Assembly: GCA_947490345.1 (NCBI GenBank)
Contig: CANLGL010000046.1
Span: 1 to 44,724, forward strand
DNA length: 44,724 nucleotides
Source: Deltaproteobacteria bacterium
Lineage (GTDB): Bacteria; Myxococcota_A; UBA796; SXON01
Direction: 5' to 3'
Position 1 is the first letter of the stretch, and each line of letters opens with the position of its first letter. Below, one piece after another: positions 7,408-19,468 of the stretch. The notes beneath the pieces are model-generated. The model did no database searches. It had not been told where the DNA came from and was given only the letters and a program-made list of their open reading frames with translations. A program made the position numbers and the translations under genes.

Positions 7408-9156
7408 TCAACCCTCGCGCCGCCGCCGATAAGCCCGCAGCGGACACGCGCTCTCGTGCTCGCCGACCAGGTCGAGGGCGCGATCAAGCGCACGGTCCAT
7501 CGCCACGAACCACCCGCGCTCGGTGGGGAAGAGGTTGTCCGGGCCGACCTCGGCCACCAGGCCCAGCGCCTCCATCCGGGCCATGACGCCCGGTCGCATC
7601 CCGACCAGCACCACCTCGCGTCGGTCTCGTCTGAGGGTCGCGACCAATGCGCGCAGGACGTCCGCGGTGGTGACGTCGAGTCCGTGACAACGTTTGAGGC
7701 GCAGCACCAGCACCCGCACCGCCGGGTCGCCGACGACCTCGTCCAGGCTGTCCGACAGCTCGCTGGCGGCGCCGAAGAACAGGCTCCCCTCGACGTGCAA
7801 CACGCGGATCGCGGAGCACTGCCGTCCCCCGGTCTCGTCGACCTCAGCGCGCTCGCGGAGGTGGTCGTCGTCATCGACGACGAGCTCGGTCACCGTGAGC
7901 ATGCGAGCGCGGCGGAGGAAGAGCACGATGCTGAGCGCGACCCCCAGGTAGATGGCCTGATCCAGCCGCAGCACCCACGCGCCAATCAGCGTCACCGCGA
8001 ACGCCAGGACATCGCCGGCGCCGCCTTTGAGCGTCATCCGTATCCGCGCCCAGTCGACGAGGTCCCATGCCAGAACGAGGAGAATCCCCGCGAGCGTCGC
8101 CAGTGGAGTGTGGTTGACCAGCGGTCCGGCCAAGAGGACCACGCCCGCGACCATCGCCGCGCCGACGACTCCGGCCAGGCGACTCTGCCCGCCGGTCCGC
8201 CAGTTGGTCATCGAGCGGCTGAGGCTGCCGGAGACGGGGTAGCCAGAGGTGAACGCCGCCGCCGCGTTCGCGAGGCCCTGACCGACGAACTCCACGCTGG
8301 CATCGAGCCGATCGCCGGTGCGTCCCGCGATCGACCGCCCCACCGAACTGGCCTCGACCAACGACAGCACCGTCGCCGCGATCGCTGCCGGCAAGAGCGC
8401 ACCGACCCACCGCAGCTCGGGCCGCGACCATGCCAGGACGCTGCCGCCGATCGGCGCGAGGTCCTCGATCGTGCGCAGCCCGCCCGCGTGCAGGTCGAAG
8501 CCCACGCACATCGCGACCCCAAAGACCATCGCCACCAACGGCCCCGGAATGCGCGGGTCCAGCCGTCGCAAGAGCAGCAGCAGCACGACGGTCGAGGCAC
8601 CCAGGGCCAGCGTCGTGATGTCGGCTCCCGTGGCCCCGCCCGACCAGCTCACGAGGCGCGTGCCCAGGTCCACCCCTTCCATCGGCGTGCGGGTGAGGTT
8701 GGCCAGCTGCCCCACGGCGATCAGCACGGCGGCGCCCGTGATGTACCCGAGCACGACCGAATTGCTGATGTAGTCCACGAGCATGCCCAGGCGCAAGAGC
8801 CCGGCGAGAACCTGAATCGCGCCGACGGTCAGGGCCAGCGTCACTGCCAGGGTCAGCGCCGAGGCGCCGGTGCTCGCCGCGATGCTGGCGACGGCCGTGC
8901 CCACCAGGAGCGACAGGGCGTTGGTCGGCCCGGCGACGACGTGTCGTGAGCTGCGGAACAGCGCCCCGAACAGGGCAGGCCAGATCGAGGCATAGAGCCC
9001 CACCACCGGCGGCAGCCCCGCCAGCATCGCGTAGGCCAGGCCCTGCGGCACCGACAGCACGGTCACTGCGGCGGCCGCGCGCAGATCGGGGCCGAGGTGG
9101 GCTGGACGCCACGACCGGAGGTCACCAAAGGGCAGCCACCGGGCGAGGTCGATCAT
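7408..9156 (-). CDS. SulP-family anion/sulfate transporter with STAS domain
   Basis: The 582-residue integral membrane transporter reads from ATG 9156 (the frame extends further upstream, but MIDLARWLPFGDLR is the natural start). The N-terminal signature VTVLSVPQGLAYAMLAGLPP is typical of SulP/SLC26 proteins. About 10-12 membrane segments and ASVEFVGQGLANAAAAFTSG with GYPVSGSLSRS follow. A cytoplasmic STAS domain (from RVLHVEGSLFFGAASELSDS) occupies the last ~130 residues. Family members move sulfate, bicarbonate or other anions. Given the sulfur-related genes nearby, sulfate is a reasonable guess. It begins 10 bp after the stop of the large lipoprotein gene, so the two are likely cotranscribed. 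Confidence 0.93.
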   Translation of the reverse strand: MIDLARWLPFGDLRSWRPAHLGPDLRAAAAVTVLSVPQGLAYAMLAGLPPVVGLYASIWPALFGALFRSSRHVVAGPTNALSLLVGTAVASIAASTGASALTLAVTLALTVGAIQVLAGLLRLGMLVDYISNSVVLGYITGAAVLIAVGQLANLTRTPMEGVDLGTRLVSWSGGATGADITTLALGASTVVLLLLLRRLDPRIPGPLVAMVFGVAMCVGFDLHAGGLRTIEDLAPIGGSVLAWSRPELRWVGALLPAAIAATVLSLVEASSVGRSIAGRTGDRLDASVEFVGQGLANAAAAFTSGYPVSGSLSRSMTNWRTGGQSRLAGVVGAAMVAGVVLLAGPLVNHTPLATLAGILLVLAWDLVDWARIRMTLKGGAGDVLAFAVTLIGAWVLRLDQAIYLGVALSIVLFLRRARMLTVTELVVDDDDHLRERAEVDETGGRQCSAIRVLHVEGSLFFGAASELSDSLDEVVGDPAVRVLVLRLKRCHGLDVTTADVLRALVATLRRDRREVVLVGMRPGVMARMEALGLVAEVGPDNLFPTERGWFVAMDRALDRALDLVGEHESACPLRAYRRRREG

Positions 9157-9166
9157 CGCTCGGGGT

Positions 9167-12577
<3,411 letters not shown>

Positions 12578-12733
12578 GGGGAGGGCCTACTGGCCATGGG
12601 TACGGATGGCGGGGGCCACGGGTGACGGGGACGGCAGAACGGCGGCCGCCTTTCGGCGCCGCGCTGTCGCTACGGCCCGGAGGGCCTCCACTCCATCGCT
12701 GCCGCGGTGTGCTAAGCCAGCCTCCCCCACCCG

Positions 12734-14362
12734 ATGAACTACGGCTTCGTCATCGACACGCGTTCGTGCATCGGCTGCCATGCCTGCTCGACGGCGTGCA
12801 AGAGCGAGAACGAGGTGCCGTTGGGGGTCAATCGCACCTGGGTCAAGGTGACCGAGCAGGGGCAGTTTCCCGACGTGCGGCGCTCGTTCCAGGTCACCCG
12901 ATGCAACCACTGTGCGAATCCCCCGTGTGTCAGCATCTGCCCGGTCACCGCGATGTACCAGCGGCCCGATGGCATCGTGGAGTTCAATGGGGACAGCTGC
13001 ATCGGCTGCAAGGCTTGTATGCAGGCCTGCCCTTACGACGCAATCTACATCGACCCCGAAACGAAGACCGCGGCGAAGTGTCACTTCTGCGGGCACCGGA
13101 TTGAGCAGGGGCTCGAACCCGCGTGCGTGGTCGTGTGCCCCACCCACTCCATCATCGCCGGTGACATCGACGACCCCAAGAGTGAGATTGCACGGGTGCT
13201 CGCGAAGAACGCGGTCACCGTCCGCAAGCCCGAGCAGGGCACCGCGCCAAAACTCTTCTACGTCGAGGGCAACGTCGTCTCGTTGCACCCGACGGCCCTG
13301 GAGCGCGAACCTGCCGGCGTCATGGCCGTCGACGTGCTCGACGTCCACGGGCACAACCACAGCCCCGGATACGCTGATGCCAGCGCCTTTGTAAGGGTGC
13401 GCATCGGCGACGACGTGCTGCCCCCGCCGGTGCAGGGGTTGCCGAGCGGCGGGCCGATCAAGGTCGGCGAGGGTCGCTTCGCCGGGCAGATGGTCGCGCA
13501 GGTGGCCCACACGGTGTGGCACCGGGTGCCGTGGCACTGGCAGGTTCCCGCCTACCTGGTGACCAAGTCGGTGGGCGCGGGCTTGTTCTTGGCGCTCGCG
13601 GCGTTCGGCCCCTACCTTCTGCCCGCGGAACGCGTGGTGGTAGGTGCATTCGCGCTGCTGATGCTGGTGGTGACGACGCTACTGTTGGTGGGCGACCTGG
13701 AGCGTCCGGAGCGGTTCTTCCGCATCCTCACCCGGCCCCAATGGAAGAGCTGGCTGGTGCGTGGCGCAGTCCTGCTCATCGGGATCTCCGTGCTCGGCAC
13801 CGCGATTGTCGCGATTGATGGGTTGGCGTGGTATGGCGTCGCGACTCCCGATGCGATCGTCGGGGCGCTTCGTTTGCTGAGTGTTCCCTTCGCCATTGGC
13901 GCCTCAATCTACACCGCCTTCCTGTTCGCGCAATGCGAGGGCCGCGACCTGTGGCAGAGCCCGTTGCTGGCGCCCCATCTGTTCGTCCACGCCGTCGTCG
14001 CGGGGGCGGCGGGGATGCTGTTGCTGACACCCGCGATCGATTCGGACATGGCCTTTGTGATCGCCCGCTGGGTGCTCGGCGCCGGCCTCATCGTGGATCT
14101 CGCGATGTTGGCCTTCGGTGAGTTCGGCGTCGCCCACGCAACGGAGCTGGCCGCGCGCGCGGCGAGGTCCATCACCCATGGCAAATACCGCCGCCAGTTC
14201 TGGGGCGGGGCCATTCTATTGGGTCATGCGCTCCCGATCGCGCTGCTCGTCGCGACGGAGAATGTGGCCGCGACCATGATCGCGGGGGTGTGCGCATTGG
14301 TGGGGATGTACCTCTACGAGCACGCCTTCGTCATGGCTCCCCAAGAACTCCCCAACTCCTGA
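12734..14362 (+). CDS. Fused four-[4Fe-4S] ferredoxin / NrfD membrane subunit of a molybdoenzyme
   Basis: The 542-residue fusion has a ferredoxin half with four complete cysteine sets: C12-C15-C18-C22, C57-C60-C65-C69, C89-C92-C95-C99 and C116-C119-C131-C135. This is the PsrB/DmsB/SoeB pattern. From about residue 255 on it is a polytopic NrfD/PsrC-type domain of about eight helices that would exchange electrons with quinone. Normally these are two proteins. The catalytic subunit follows 8 bp downstream, so the operon supplies a complete three-domain membrane oxidoreductase. The ferredoxin half has no export signal, and with the Tat-less catalytic partner this implies that the active site faces the cytoplasm. 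Confidence 0.9.
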   Translation: MNYGFVIDTRSCIGCHACSTACKSENEVPLGVNRTWVKVTEQGQFPDVRRSFQVTRCNHCANPPCVSICPVTAMYQRPDGIVEFNGDSCIGCKACMQACPYDAIYIDPETKTAAKCHFCGHRIEQGLEPACVVVCPTHSIIAGDIDDPKSEIARVLAKNAVTVRKPEQGTAPKLFYVEGNVVSLHPTALEREPAGVMAVDVLDVHGHNHSPGYADASAFVRVRIGDDVLPPPVQGLPSGGPIKVGEGRFAGQMVAQVAHTVWHRVPWHWQVPAYLVTKSVGAGLFLALAAFGPYLLPAERVVVGAFALLMLVVTTLLLVGDLERPERFFRILTRPQWKSWLVRGAVLLIGISVLGTAIVAIDGLAWYGVATPDAIVGALRLLSVPFAIGASIYTAFLFAQCEGRDLWQSPLLAPHLFVHAVVAGAAGMLLLTPAIDSDMAFVIARWVLGAGLIVDLAMLAFGEFGVAHATELAARAARSITHGKYRRQFWGGAILLGHALPIALLVATENVAATMIAGVCALVGMYLYEHAFVMAPQELPNS

Positions 14363-14370
14363 GGCCGGTC

Positions 14371-17300
14371 ATGTCCAACACGCCGCTCGAGAGTTTTCTG
14401 GCCTCCATGTTGGGTCTCAAACGCCCGCTCGCCACGCCGATCGGCGTCGCCGAGACCAACGCGGCCGGCACCGCGATGCCAACCTATGGAATCAGCGATC
14501 GCCCACCTGTCACCATGACCGAAGTGATGCAGCCCGACGGCCGGCTCACCCGATACCCCCCTGCCGAGAGTTGGGACGATTGGGTTGAGTATGACGGCAA
14601 GGAGTGGCCCCGTCGGGTGCCGCGCCGCTACACGTTGGTGCCGACGATCTGCTTCAACTGCGAGAGCGCCTGCGGCCTGTTGGCCTACGTCGACAAGACC
14701 ACGCTCGAAGTGCGCAAGTTCGAGGGCAATCCGGCACATCCCGGCAGTCGTGGCCGCAACTGCGCCAAGGGTCCCGCCACCCACAACCAGACCTACGACC
14801 CCGAGCGCATCCTGTACCCACTCAAGCGGGTCGGCGCGCGGGGCGAGGGTAAGTGGAAACGCGTAAGTTGGGACGAGGCCCTCGCCGACATCGCCGGGCG
14901 CATGCGCGAGAGCCAATCTCGGCGAAAGACCGGCATCATGTACCACGTGGGTCGGCCGGGCGAAGATCACTATACCAACCGCATCATCACGGCATGGGGG
15001 GTGGACGGGCACAACTCGCACACCAACATCTGCTCGGCGGCGTCGCGAGCGGGGTACGCGTTGTGGGCCGGTGCGGATCGGCCGAGTCCAGACCACGCCA
15101 ACGCGCGCTGCATCCTGCTCATCTCCTCGCACCTGGAGACTGGCCACTACTTCAATCCGCACGCCCAGCGCATCATCGAAGCGAAGATGAACGGCGCCAA
15201 GGTGGTCACCTTCGATCCGCGGCTGTCGAACACGGCCAGCAAGAGCGATGTGTGGCTGCCGACCTGGCCCGGCAGCGAGATGATCGTCCTGTTGGCGATC
15301 GCCAATCACCTCCTGCAAACAGGACAATGGGACCGTGAATTCGTGCGGCGCTGGGTGAATTGGCGCACCTTTTTGTCCGAAGGCGCCGCCACCATTTCGG
15401 CGAGCGCGCTGCCGGACGCCCAGAAGGCCGCCATCCTCGCTGCGATGCCGAAGGCCGGCGGCGAACTGAGCTTCGAGGCCTTCGAGGTGGCGCTCAAGGC
15501 GCTCTACGCCGGGTTCACCTTCGAGCTGGCCGCCGAGGCCTCCCAGGTCGATGCGGAGCGCATCGCAGAGGCGGCACGGTGCATTGCGCAGGCGGGAAAT
15601 CGGCTGGCGGCGCACGTCTGGCGCGCGGCCAGCATGGGCAATCGCGGCGGGTGGCAGGTGGCGCGCTGCCTGTTCTTCCTCAACGTGCTCACCGGCAGCA
15701 TCGGGACCGTCGGCGGCACCAACATGAACAACTGGAGCAAGTTCGTCCCCAAGGCCTACAAGACCCCCCCGGCCTTCGACGCGTGGAACGAGCTGCACAT
15801 GCCACACGAGTGGCCGCTGGCCTTTTACGAGATGTCCTTCTTGCTCCCCCACTTCCTGGATGAAGGCCGCGGCGACGTGGATGTCTACTTCACCCGGGTC
15901 TACAACCCGATGTGGATCAACCCCGACGGGTTCATGTGGCTCGAAGCCCTCCGAGACGAGTCCAAGATCAAGTGCCACGTCGCCTTGACACCGACATGGA
16001 ACGAGAGCGCGTGGTTCGCCGATTATGTGCTTCCGATGGGCCACGCCGGCGAGCGGCACGACCTGATGAGCCAGGAGACGCACTCCGGCATGTGGATCGG
16101 CTTCCGCCAGCCGGTGCGTCGGGTGGCGATGGAGCGCGCCGGGAAGCCGGTGTCGCGCACCTGGGAGGCCAACCCCGGAGAAGTCTGGGAGGAAGCGGAG
16201 TTCTGGGTGGACCTCACCTGGAAGATGGACCCGGACGGCGCGCTGGGGATCCGCCAGTGGGTCGAGAGCACGCGGACGCCGGGCACCCCGGTCTCGCAGG
16301 ACGAATACTGGGCGTGGATCTTCGAGTCCAGCGTCCCGGGGCTCCCTGCTGCCGCCGCCGCCGAGGGGCTCAACCCGCTGGCGTACATGCGCAAGTACGG
16401 CGCCTTCGAGGTCAAGGCCACCAACTACCTGCCCCACGAGGCCGTGCACACCGGGGAGATCGCGACGACTAGCGCCGAGGGGGTCGCGACGGATGCGGCC
16501 GGCCACCGACTGGGCGTCCTCGTGGACGGCGTGCTGCGCGCCGGCTTCGGCACCCCCAGCGGCAAGCTCGAGTTCTTCAGCCCCACCCTGCGGGACTGGG
16601 GCTGGCCGGAGCTGGAACGGGTGGTTCCGTGGAGCCTGGACAGCCACGTCGCGCCCGAGGCCATCGACCGCGCCGCCGGCGAGATGATCCTGTTGCCGAA
16701 CTTCCGGCTCCCGCACCTCATCCACACCCGCTCTGCCAACTCCAAGTGGCTCTACGAGATCGGCCACAACAACCCCGTCTGGATCCACCCCGAAGACGCC
16801 GCGCGCATCGGCGTGCAGACGGGCGAACTGTTGCGCGTCGAGACGGAGATCGGCTGGTTCATCGACCGCGCCTGGGTCACCGAGGGGATCAAGCCCGGCA
16901 TCATCGCCATGAGCCATCACCTGGGGCGCTGGCGCCTGCAGGACGACGCCGGCGGCAACAAGGGCACCACCGCGCTGGCCTCGTTGAGCGAAGATGGCGC
17001 TGGCGGCCACAAGTTGCAGATGCTCAAGGGCGCGACGGCGTGGGACGGCCCCGACCCCGACACCGCGCGCATCTGGTGGAAGGACGTGGGCGTGCATCAG
17101 AACCTCACCCACGCCGTGCAGCCCGACCCGCTCAGCGGCGCCCACTGTTGGCTCCAGAAGGCGATCTCCGTGCGCCGCGCCCTCCCCGGCGAGCGGCACG
17201 GGGACGTGTTCGTCGACACCCAGAAGAGCCGCGCGCTCTACCGGCGCTGGATGGCGCTCACCCGCTCAGCCGTGGACCACAGCCCCAACGGCGAGCGGCG

Positions 17301-17379
17301 CCCGTTCTGGCTGAATCGGCCGCTGAAGCCGCAGCGCCCGGCCTACCTGTTGCCGGAGAAGCCGTTTGGGCGGGGGTAG
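14371..17379 (+). CDS. Molybdopterin oxidoreductase catalytic subunit (DMSO reductase family, Psr/Phs/Soe-like)
   Basis: The 1002-residue protein starts at ATG 14371, 8 bp after the ferredoxin/NrfD gene. An N-terminal [4Fe-4S] site is formed by C94-C97-C101-C131 (CFNCESACG ... NCAKG). TNICSAASRAGYALWAG around residue 221 supplies a probable cysteine ligand to molybdenum. The segments AHVWRAASMGNRGGW, IGTVGGTNMNNW and GTPSGKLEFF are typical cofactor-binding regions, and the dinucleotide-binding C-terminal domain begins near LPNFRLPHLIHTRSANSKW. No twin-arginine signal is present, which separates it from periplasmic PsrA/ArrA and fits cytoplasmic enzymes such as SoeA (sulfite oxidation). The substrate is not determined by sequence alone. 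Confidence 0.9.
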   Translation: MSNTPLESFLASMLGLKRPLATPIGVAETNAAGTAMPTYGISDRPPVTMTEVMQPDGRLTRYPPAESWDDWVEYDGKEWPRRVPRRYTLVPTICFNCESACGLLAYVDKTTLEVRKFEGNPAHPGSRGRNCAKGPATHNQTYDPERILYPLKRVGARGEGKWKRVSWDEALADIAGRMRESQSRRKTGIMYHVGRPGEDHYTNRIITAWGVDGHNSHTNICSAASRAGYALWAGADRPSPDHANARCILLISSHLETGHYFNPHAQRIIEAKMNGAKVVTFDPRLSNTASKSDVWLPTWPGSEMIVLLAIANHLLQTGQWDREFVRRWVNWRTFLSEGAATISASALPDAQKAAILAAMPKAGGELSFEAFEVALKALYAGFTFELAAEASQVDAERIAEAARCIAQAGNRLAAHVWRAASMGNRGGWQVARCLFFLNVLTGSIGTVGGTNMNNWSKFVPKAYKTPPAFDAWNELHMPHEWPLAFYEMSFLLPHFLDEGRGDVDVYFTRVYNPMWINPDGFMWLEALRDESKIKCHVALTPTWNESAWFADYVLPMGHAGERHDLMSQETHSGMWIGFRQPVRRVAMERAGKPVSRTWEANPGEVWEEAEFWVDLTWKMDPDGALGIRQWVESTRTPGTPVSQDEYWAWIFESSVPGLPAAAAAEGLNPLAYMRKYGAFEVKATNYLPHEAVHTGEIATTSAEGVATDAAGHRLGVLVDGVLRAGFGTPSGKLEFFSPTLRDWGWPELERVVPWSLDSHVAPEAIDRAAGEMILLPNFRLPHLIHTRSANSKWLYEIGHNNPVWIHPEDAARIGVQTGELLRVETEIGWFIDRAWVTEGIKPGIIAMSHHLGRWRLQDDAGGNKGTTALASLSEDGAGGHKLQMLKGATAWDGPDPDTARIWWKDVGVHQNLTHAVQPDPLSGAHCWLQKAISVRRALPGERHGDVFVDTQKSRALYRRWMALTRSAVDHSPNGERRPFWLNRPLKPQRPAYLLPEKPFGRG

Positions 17380-17388
17380 GGGGGCGGG

Positions 17389-18199
17389 TCAGCCTGGCCC
17401 CAACGGGGAAGCTGGCCGCGCGCAGCGACCGCCCGATGCCGCCACCCACGGATGGGTCCAGATGCGGCAGGTCTCGACCTTGGCGGCGTCGGTGATGTAG
17501 GGGCAGTAGCTCCCGCAGTTGTCGATAAGGAGTACCTCCATCCACGCTTCATCGCGGACGGACCAATCCTCGATCCGGACGATGAACTCGACGCCGGCTC
17601 GCCGGTCCCAGGTGTACTTTGCCACGGCCTGTTCGACGAGGGTCCGGGGTGGCTGGCTCGTCGAAATCGTCAGGACGTTCGAACGCAGCTCGCCCCATTG
17701 CAGGTGGAGCCGCGCTCCGGCTTCGACGCCCCGGTCCCGGAGCCACGTGTCCAGGCTGTACACGTGGCCGTAGGAGTCGCCGGGGCGGAGTCGCGGGTCG
17801 CCCTCGAATTCGGAGCCCTTCGAAGCCGACCGTCGGCCCTTCGAGCGCGCTCGGGCAGATCGGATCGGCGAGCTCGGCCACCTCCGCTCCGGTGCGGGCG
17901 AACACGTGGAGCGTGCAGCCGGGTAGGAGGACGGGCGGTCCGTGGACCAGCGCGATCCAGTAGCGCGCCTCCGAGAACGCGCGGTAGACGCTCCGTCCCA
18001 ACGCCAGCTTGAGGCGCAGCGGCGCCGCGGCCTCGAGCGCCTGTCGATGCCCCGGGACCGGGCCCGTCGGCGCGGCGGAGGCGCGCGGCGCCTCCCCTGG
18101 AGCCGACGGGGGCTCGGCAGACGTCCCGTCCACGCACGCTCCCGAGGTCGAGAGGAGCAGGACGCCGGCTAGAACGGTGGCTCGTAGGTGACCTTGCAC
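17389..18199 (-). pseudogene. Lipoprotein gene split by a one-base frameshift
   Basis: From GTG 18199 the frame encodes a lipoprotein leader (VLAGVLLLSTSGAC), a Pro/Ser/Ala-rich linker and a soluble domain with LALGRSVYRAFSEARYWIAL and VHGPPVLLPGCTLHVFARTG. After PTVGFEG it loses sense. The sense continues in another frame as SEFEGDPRLRPGDSYGHVYS and SLDTWLRDRGVEAGARL through to a stop at 17389. Removing one base from the CCC run at 17816-17818 restores a single protein of about 270 residues. The family is unknown. The start overlaps the upstream gene by about 30 bp (one operon), and the 3' end converges on the molybdoenzyme gene. It is either a real lesion or an assembly error. Confidence 0.65.
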
Positions 18200-18471
18200 G
18201 TGCCGTACCCGCCGTGTCCGGCCGTGAGCAGGTCCTCCAACAGATTGTACGGCTCCATGATCGACTCGACGACGTCGAAGTCGGGCACGCGGACGCCGTC
18301 CTGCTTGCGGCTCAACGGGACCCGCTCGCTCTCCCCCGCCCACGCATCCCACGGCGTGGGCCGCCCATTGCGTGGTCCGGCGGCCCACACGGCGCGGACC
18401 TCTTCCCACCCGATCGAGCCCCGGGGCGGGCATCCAGCCCGAAAAGGGTTGCGCCCGCCACCACGACACAT
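18169..18471 (-). CDS. Small hypothetical protein
   Basis: The 100-residue reading starts at ATG 18471. Sections such as IGWEEVRAVWAAGPRNGRPT, VPDFDVVESIMEPYNLLEDL and GGYGTCKVTYEPPF look like real protein. The N-terminal ~20 residues are less convincing, and the true start could be internal. It is divergent from vapB and its 5' end lies over the vapB promoter and repeats. The next lipoprotein gene overlaps its 3' end. No function is recognised. Confidence 0.5.
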   Translation of the reverse strand: MCRGGGRNPFRAGCPPRGSIGWEEVRAVWAAGPRNGRPTPWDAWAGESERVPLSRKQDGVRVPDFDVVESIMEPYNLLEDLLTAGHGGYGTCKVTYEPPF

Positions 18472-18490
18472 ATACTTCCACATATACGTG
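18449..18490 (+). promoter_or_regulatory. vapBC promoter with tandem operator-like repeats
   Basis: A -35-like TTGCGC (18449-18454) and a -10-like TATACT (18471-18476) are separated by 16 bp upstream of the vapB ATG at 18499. CACATATAC occurs twice, at 18467-18475 and 18479-18487, with a 12-bp period covering the -10 box. Ribbon-helix-helix antitoxins usually bind tandem half-sites like these, so this is a plausible autoregulatory operator. The sites are visible; the function is inferred. Confidence 0.5.
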
Positions 18491-18498
18491 GAGCGCGC

Positions 18499-18729
18499 AT
18501 GGCTCAGGTCACGATCTACATCGACGACGACACCGAGGCGCGGACCAGGGCGGCCGCGCGGACGGCCGGGGTCTCCGTCAGCCGTTGGATCGCGGACATG
18601 CTCCGCTGTCGGATAGGCGCCGCCTGGCCCGCCGACGTCGTGGCGCTGGAGGGAAGCTGGCAACCGCAGGACGACGGGCCTGGGTGCGACCCGGCTGACG
18701 CCCGCGATCTGGCGCGCGAGCCGCTCTGA
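18499..18729 (+). CDS. VapB-type ribbon-helix-helix antitoxin
   Basis: The 76-residue protein begins MAQVTIYIDDDTEARTRAAA, continues with AGVSVSRWIADML, and ends in a disordered acidic tail. The beta-strand followed by two helices is the ribbon-helix-helix DNA-binding fold of type II antitoxins. The tail would wrap the toxin. Its TGA overlaps the ATG of the PIN-domain toxin by one base, the usual coupled arrangement. It should neutralise VapC and repress its own promoter. Confidence 0.82.
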   Translation: MAQVTIYIDDDTEARTRAAARTAGVSVSRWIADMLRCRIGAAWPADVVALEGSWQPQDDGPGCDPADARDLAREPL

Positions 18730-19133
18730 TGTACGCCCTGGACACCAACACCGTCGCGTACTTCTTCAAGGGCATGGGCGATGTCGGCACGCGGCTGCTC
18801 GCCGAGGCCCCTTCGGAGATCATGGTCTCCGCAGTCGTGGTGTTCGAACTGTCGTTAGGCGTCGCCAAGTCGCCCGAGGCCACCCGGCGCCGAGAGCAGC
18901 TGGCTCGCTTCCTGGCGACGGTCACCGTCGTTCCCTTCGGCCGCCAGGACGCGGAGGTATCCGCCGGCGTCCGCGCCGATCTGGAGCAACGCGGCTTGCC
19001 CATCGGACCGTTGGACGTGCTCATCGCGGGTACCGCGCTCGCGCGAGGGGCGGTCCTCGTCACCCGCAACACGCGTGAGTTCACCCGTGTGACCGGACTT
19101 CGGGTAGAAAGCTGGTACAACGAAGAGAAGTAG
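18729..19133 (+). CDS. VapC-type PIN-domain ribonuclease toxin
   Basis: The 134-residue PIN-domain protein opens with MYALDTNTVAYFFKG (Asp5). FELSLG supplies Glu40 and GPLDVLIAGTALARGAVLVT supplies Asp96 and the following strand, with NTREF near the end. These acidic residues coordinate the magnesium used to cut RNA in this family, often tRNA. It is translationally coupled to the antitoxin. The length and motifs are intact, so the toxin is predicted to be functional. Confidence 0.9.
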   Translation: MYALDTNTVAYFFKGMGDVGTRLLAEAPSEIMVSAVVVFELSLGVAKSPEATRRREQLARFLATVTVVPFGRQDAEVSAGVRADLEQRGLPIGPLDVLIAGTALARGAVLVTRNTREFTRVTGLRVESWYNEEK

Positions 19134-19154
19134 GGCCCTATCGTTCGGGCCGGG

Positions 19155-19433
19155 CTAGGGCCTACCAGACCCGCCGGACCGCGAAGACGTCGAGGGCGGT
19201 GTCGGAGCTGACAAGCGGGACGTCCAACTCGACCGCAAGCTTTCGTCGAAGCAAATACTGCCCTTCATCGACCCGAAGCGGCGTGCCGGCCGGCCGACCG
19301 GTTCCACGGGGACCAGCCGCACCACGGGAAGTTTGCCCCGCGCGATCACCACGTCCTCCCCTGCGAGAGCCCGGTCGATCAGCCGTGACAGGTGGGTCTT
19401 GGCGGCGTGGATCGGGGTCGGGGGCGTGGCCAT
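19155..19433 (-). pseudogene. Degraded Phd/YefM antitoxin joined out of frame to a PIN-toxin tail
   Basis: From ATG 19433 the frame reads a normal Phd/YefM antitoxin core: IHAAKTHLSRLIDRALAGED, VVIARGKLPVVRLVPVEPVG and RRFGSMKGSI. It then becomes nonsense. In another frame the same DNA continues as LLRRKLAVELDVPLVSSDTA and LDVFAVRRVW, ending at a TAG near 19161-19163, which strongly resembles the last 30-35 residues of a PIN toxin. The locus therefore looks like a second antitoxin/toxin pair reduced by an internal deletion that removed most of the toxin. The antitoxin core may still be made (~92 residues). Confidence 0.6.
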
Positions 19434-19468
19434 GGTCAACCCAGCTTAGTCATGGCTGGCCAAGGTCG

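Noticed and set aside
7306..8949. Long plus-strand frame opposite the SulP gene
   Set aside because: It is low-complexity Arg/Gln/His/Asp composition complementary to real transmembrane codons.
14314..17199. 961-codon frame on the minus strand opposite the molybdoenzyme gene
   Set aside because: It is Arg/His/Gly/Pro-rich shadow sequence; the plus strand carries all family motifs.
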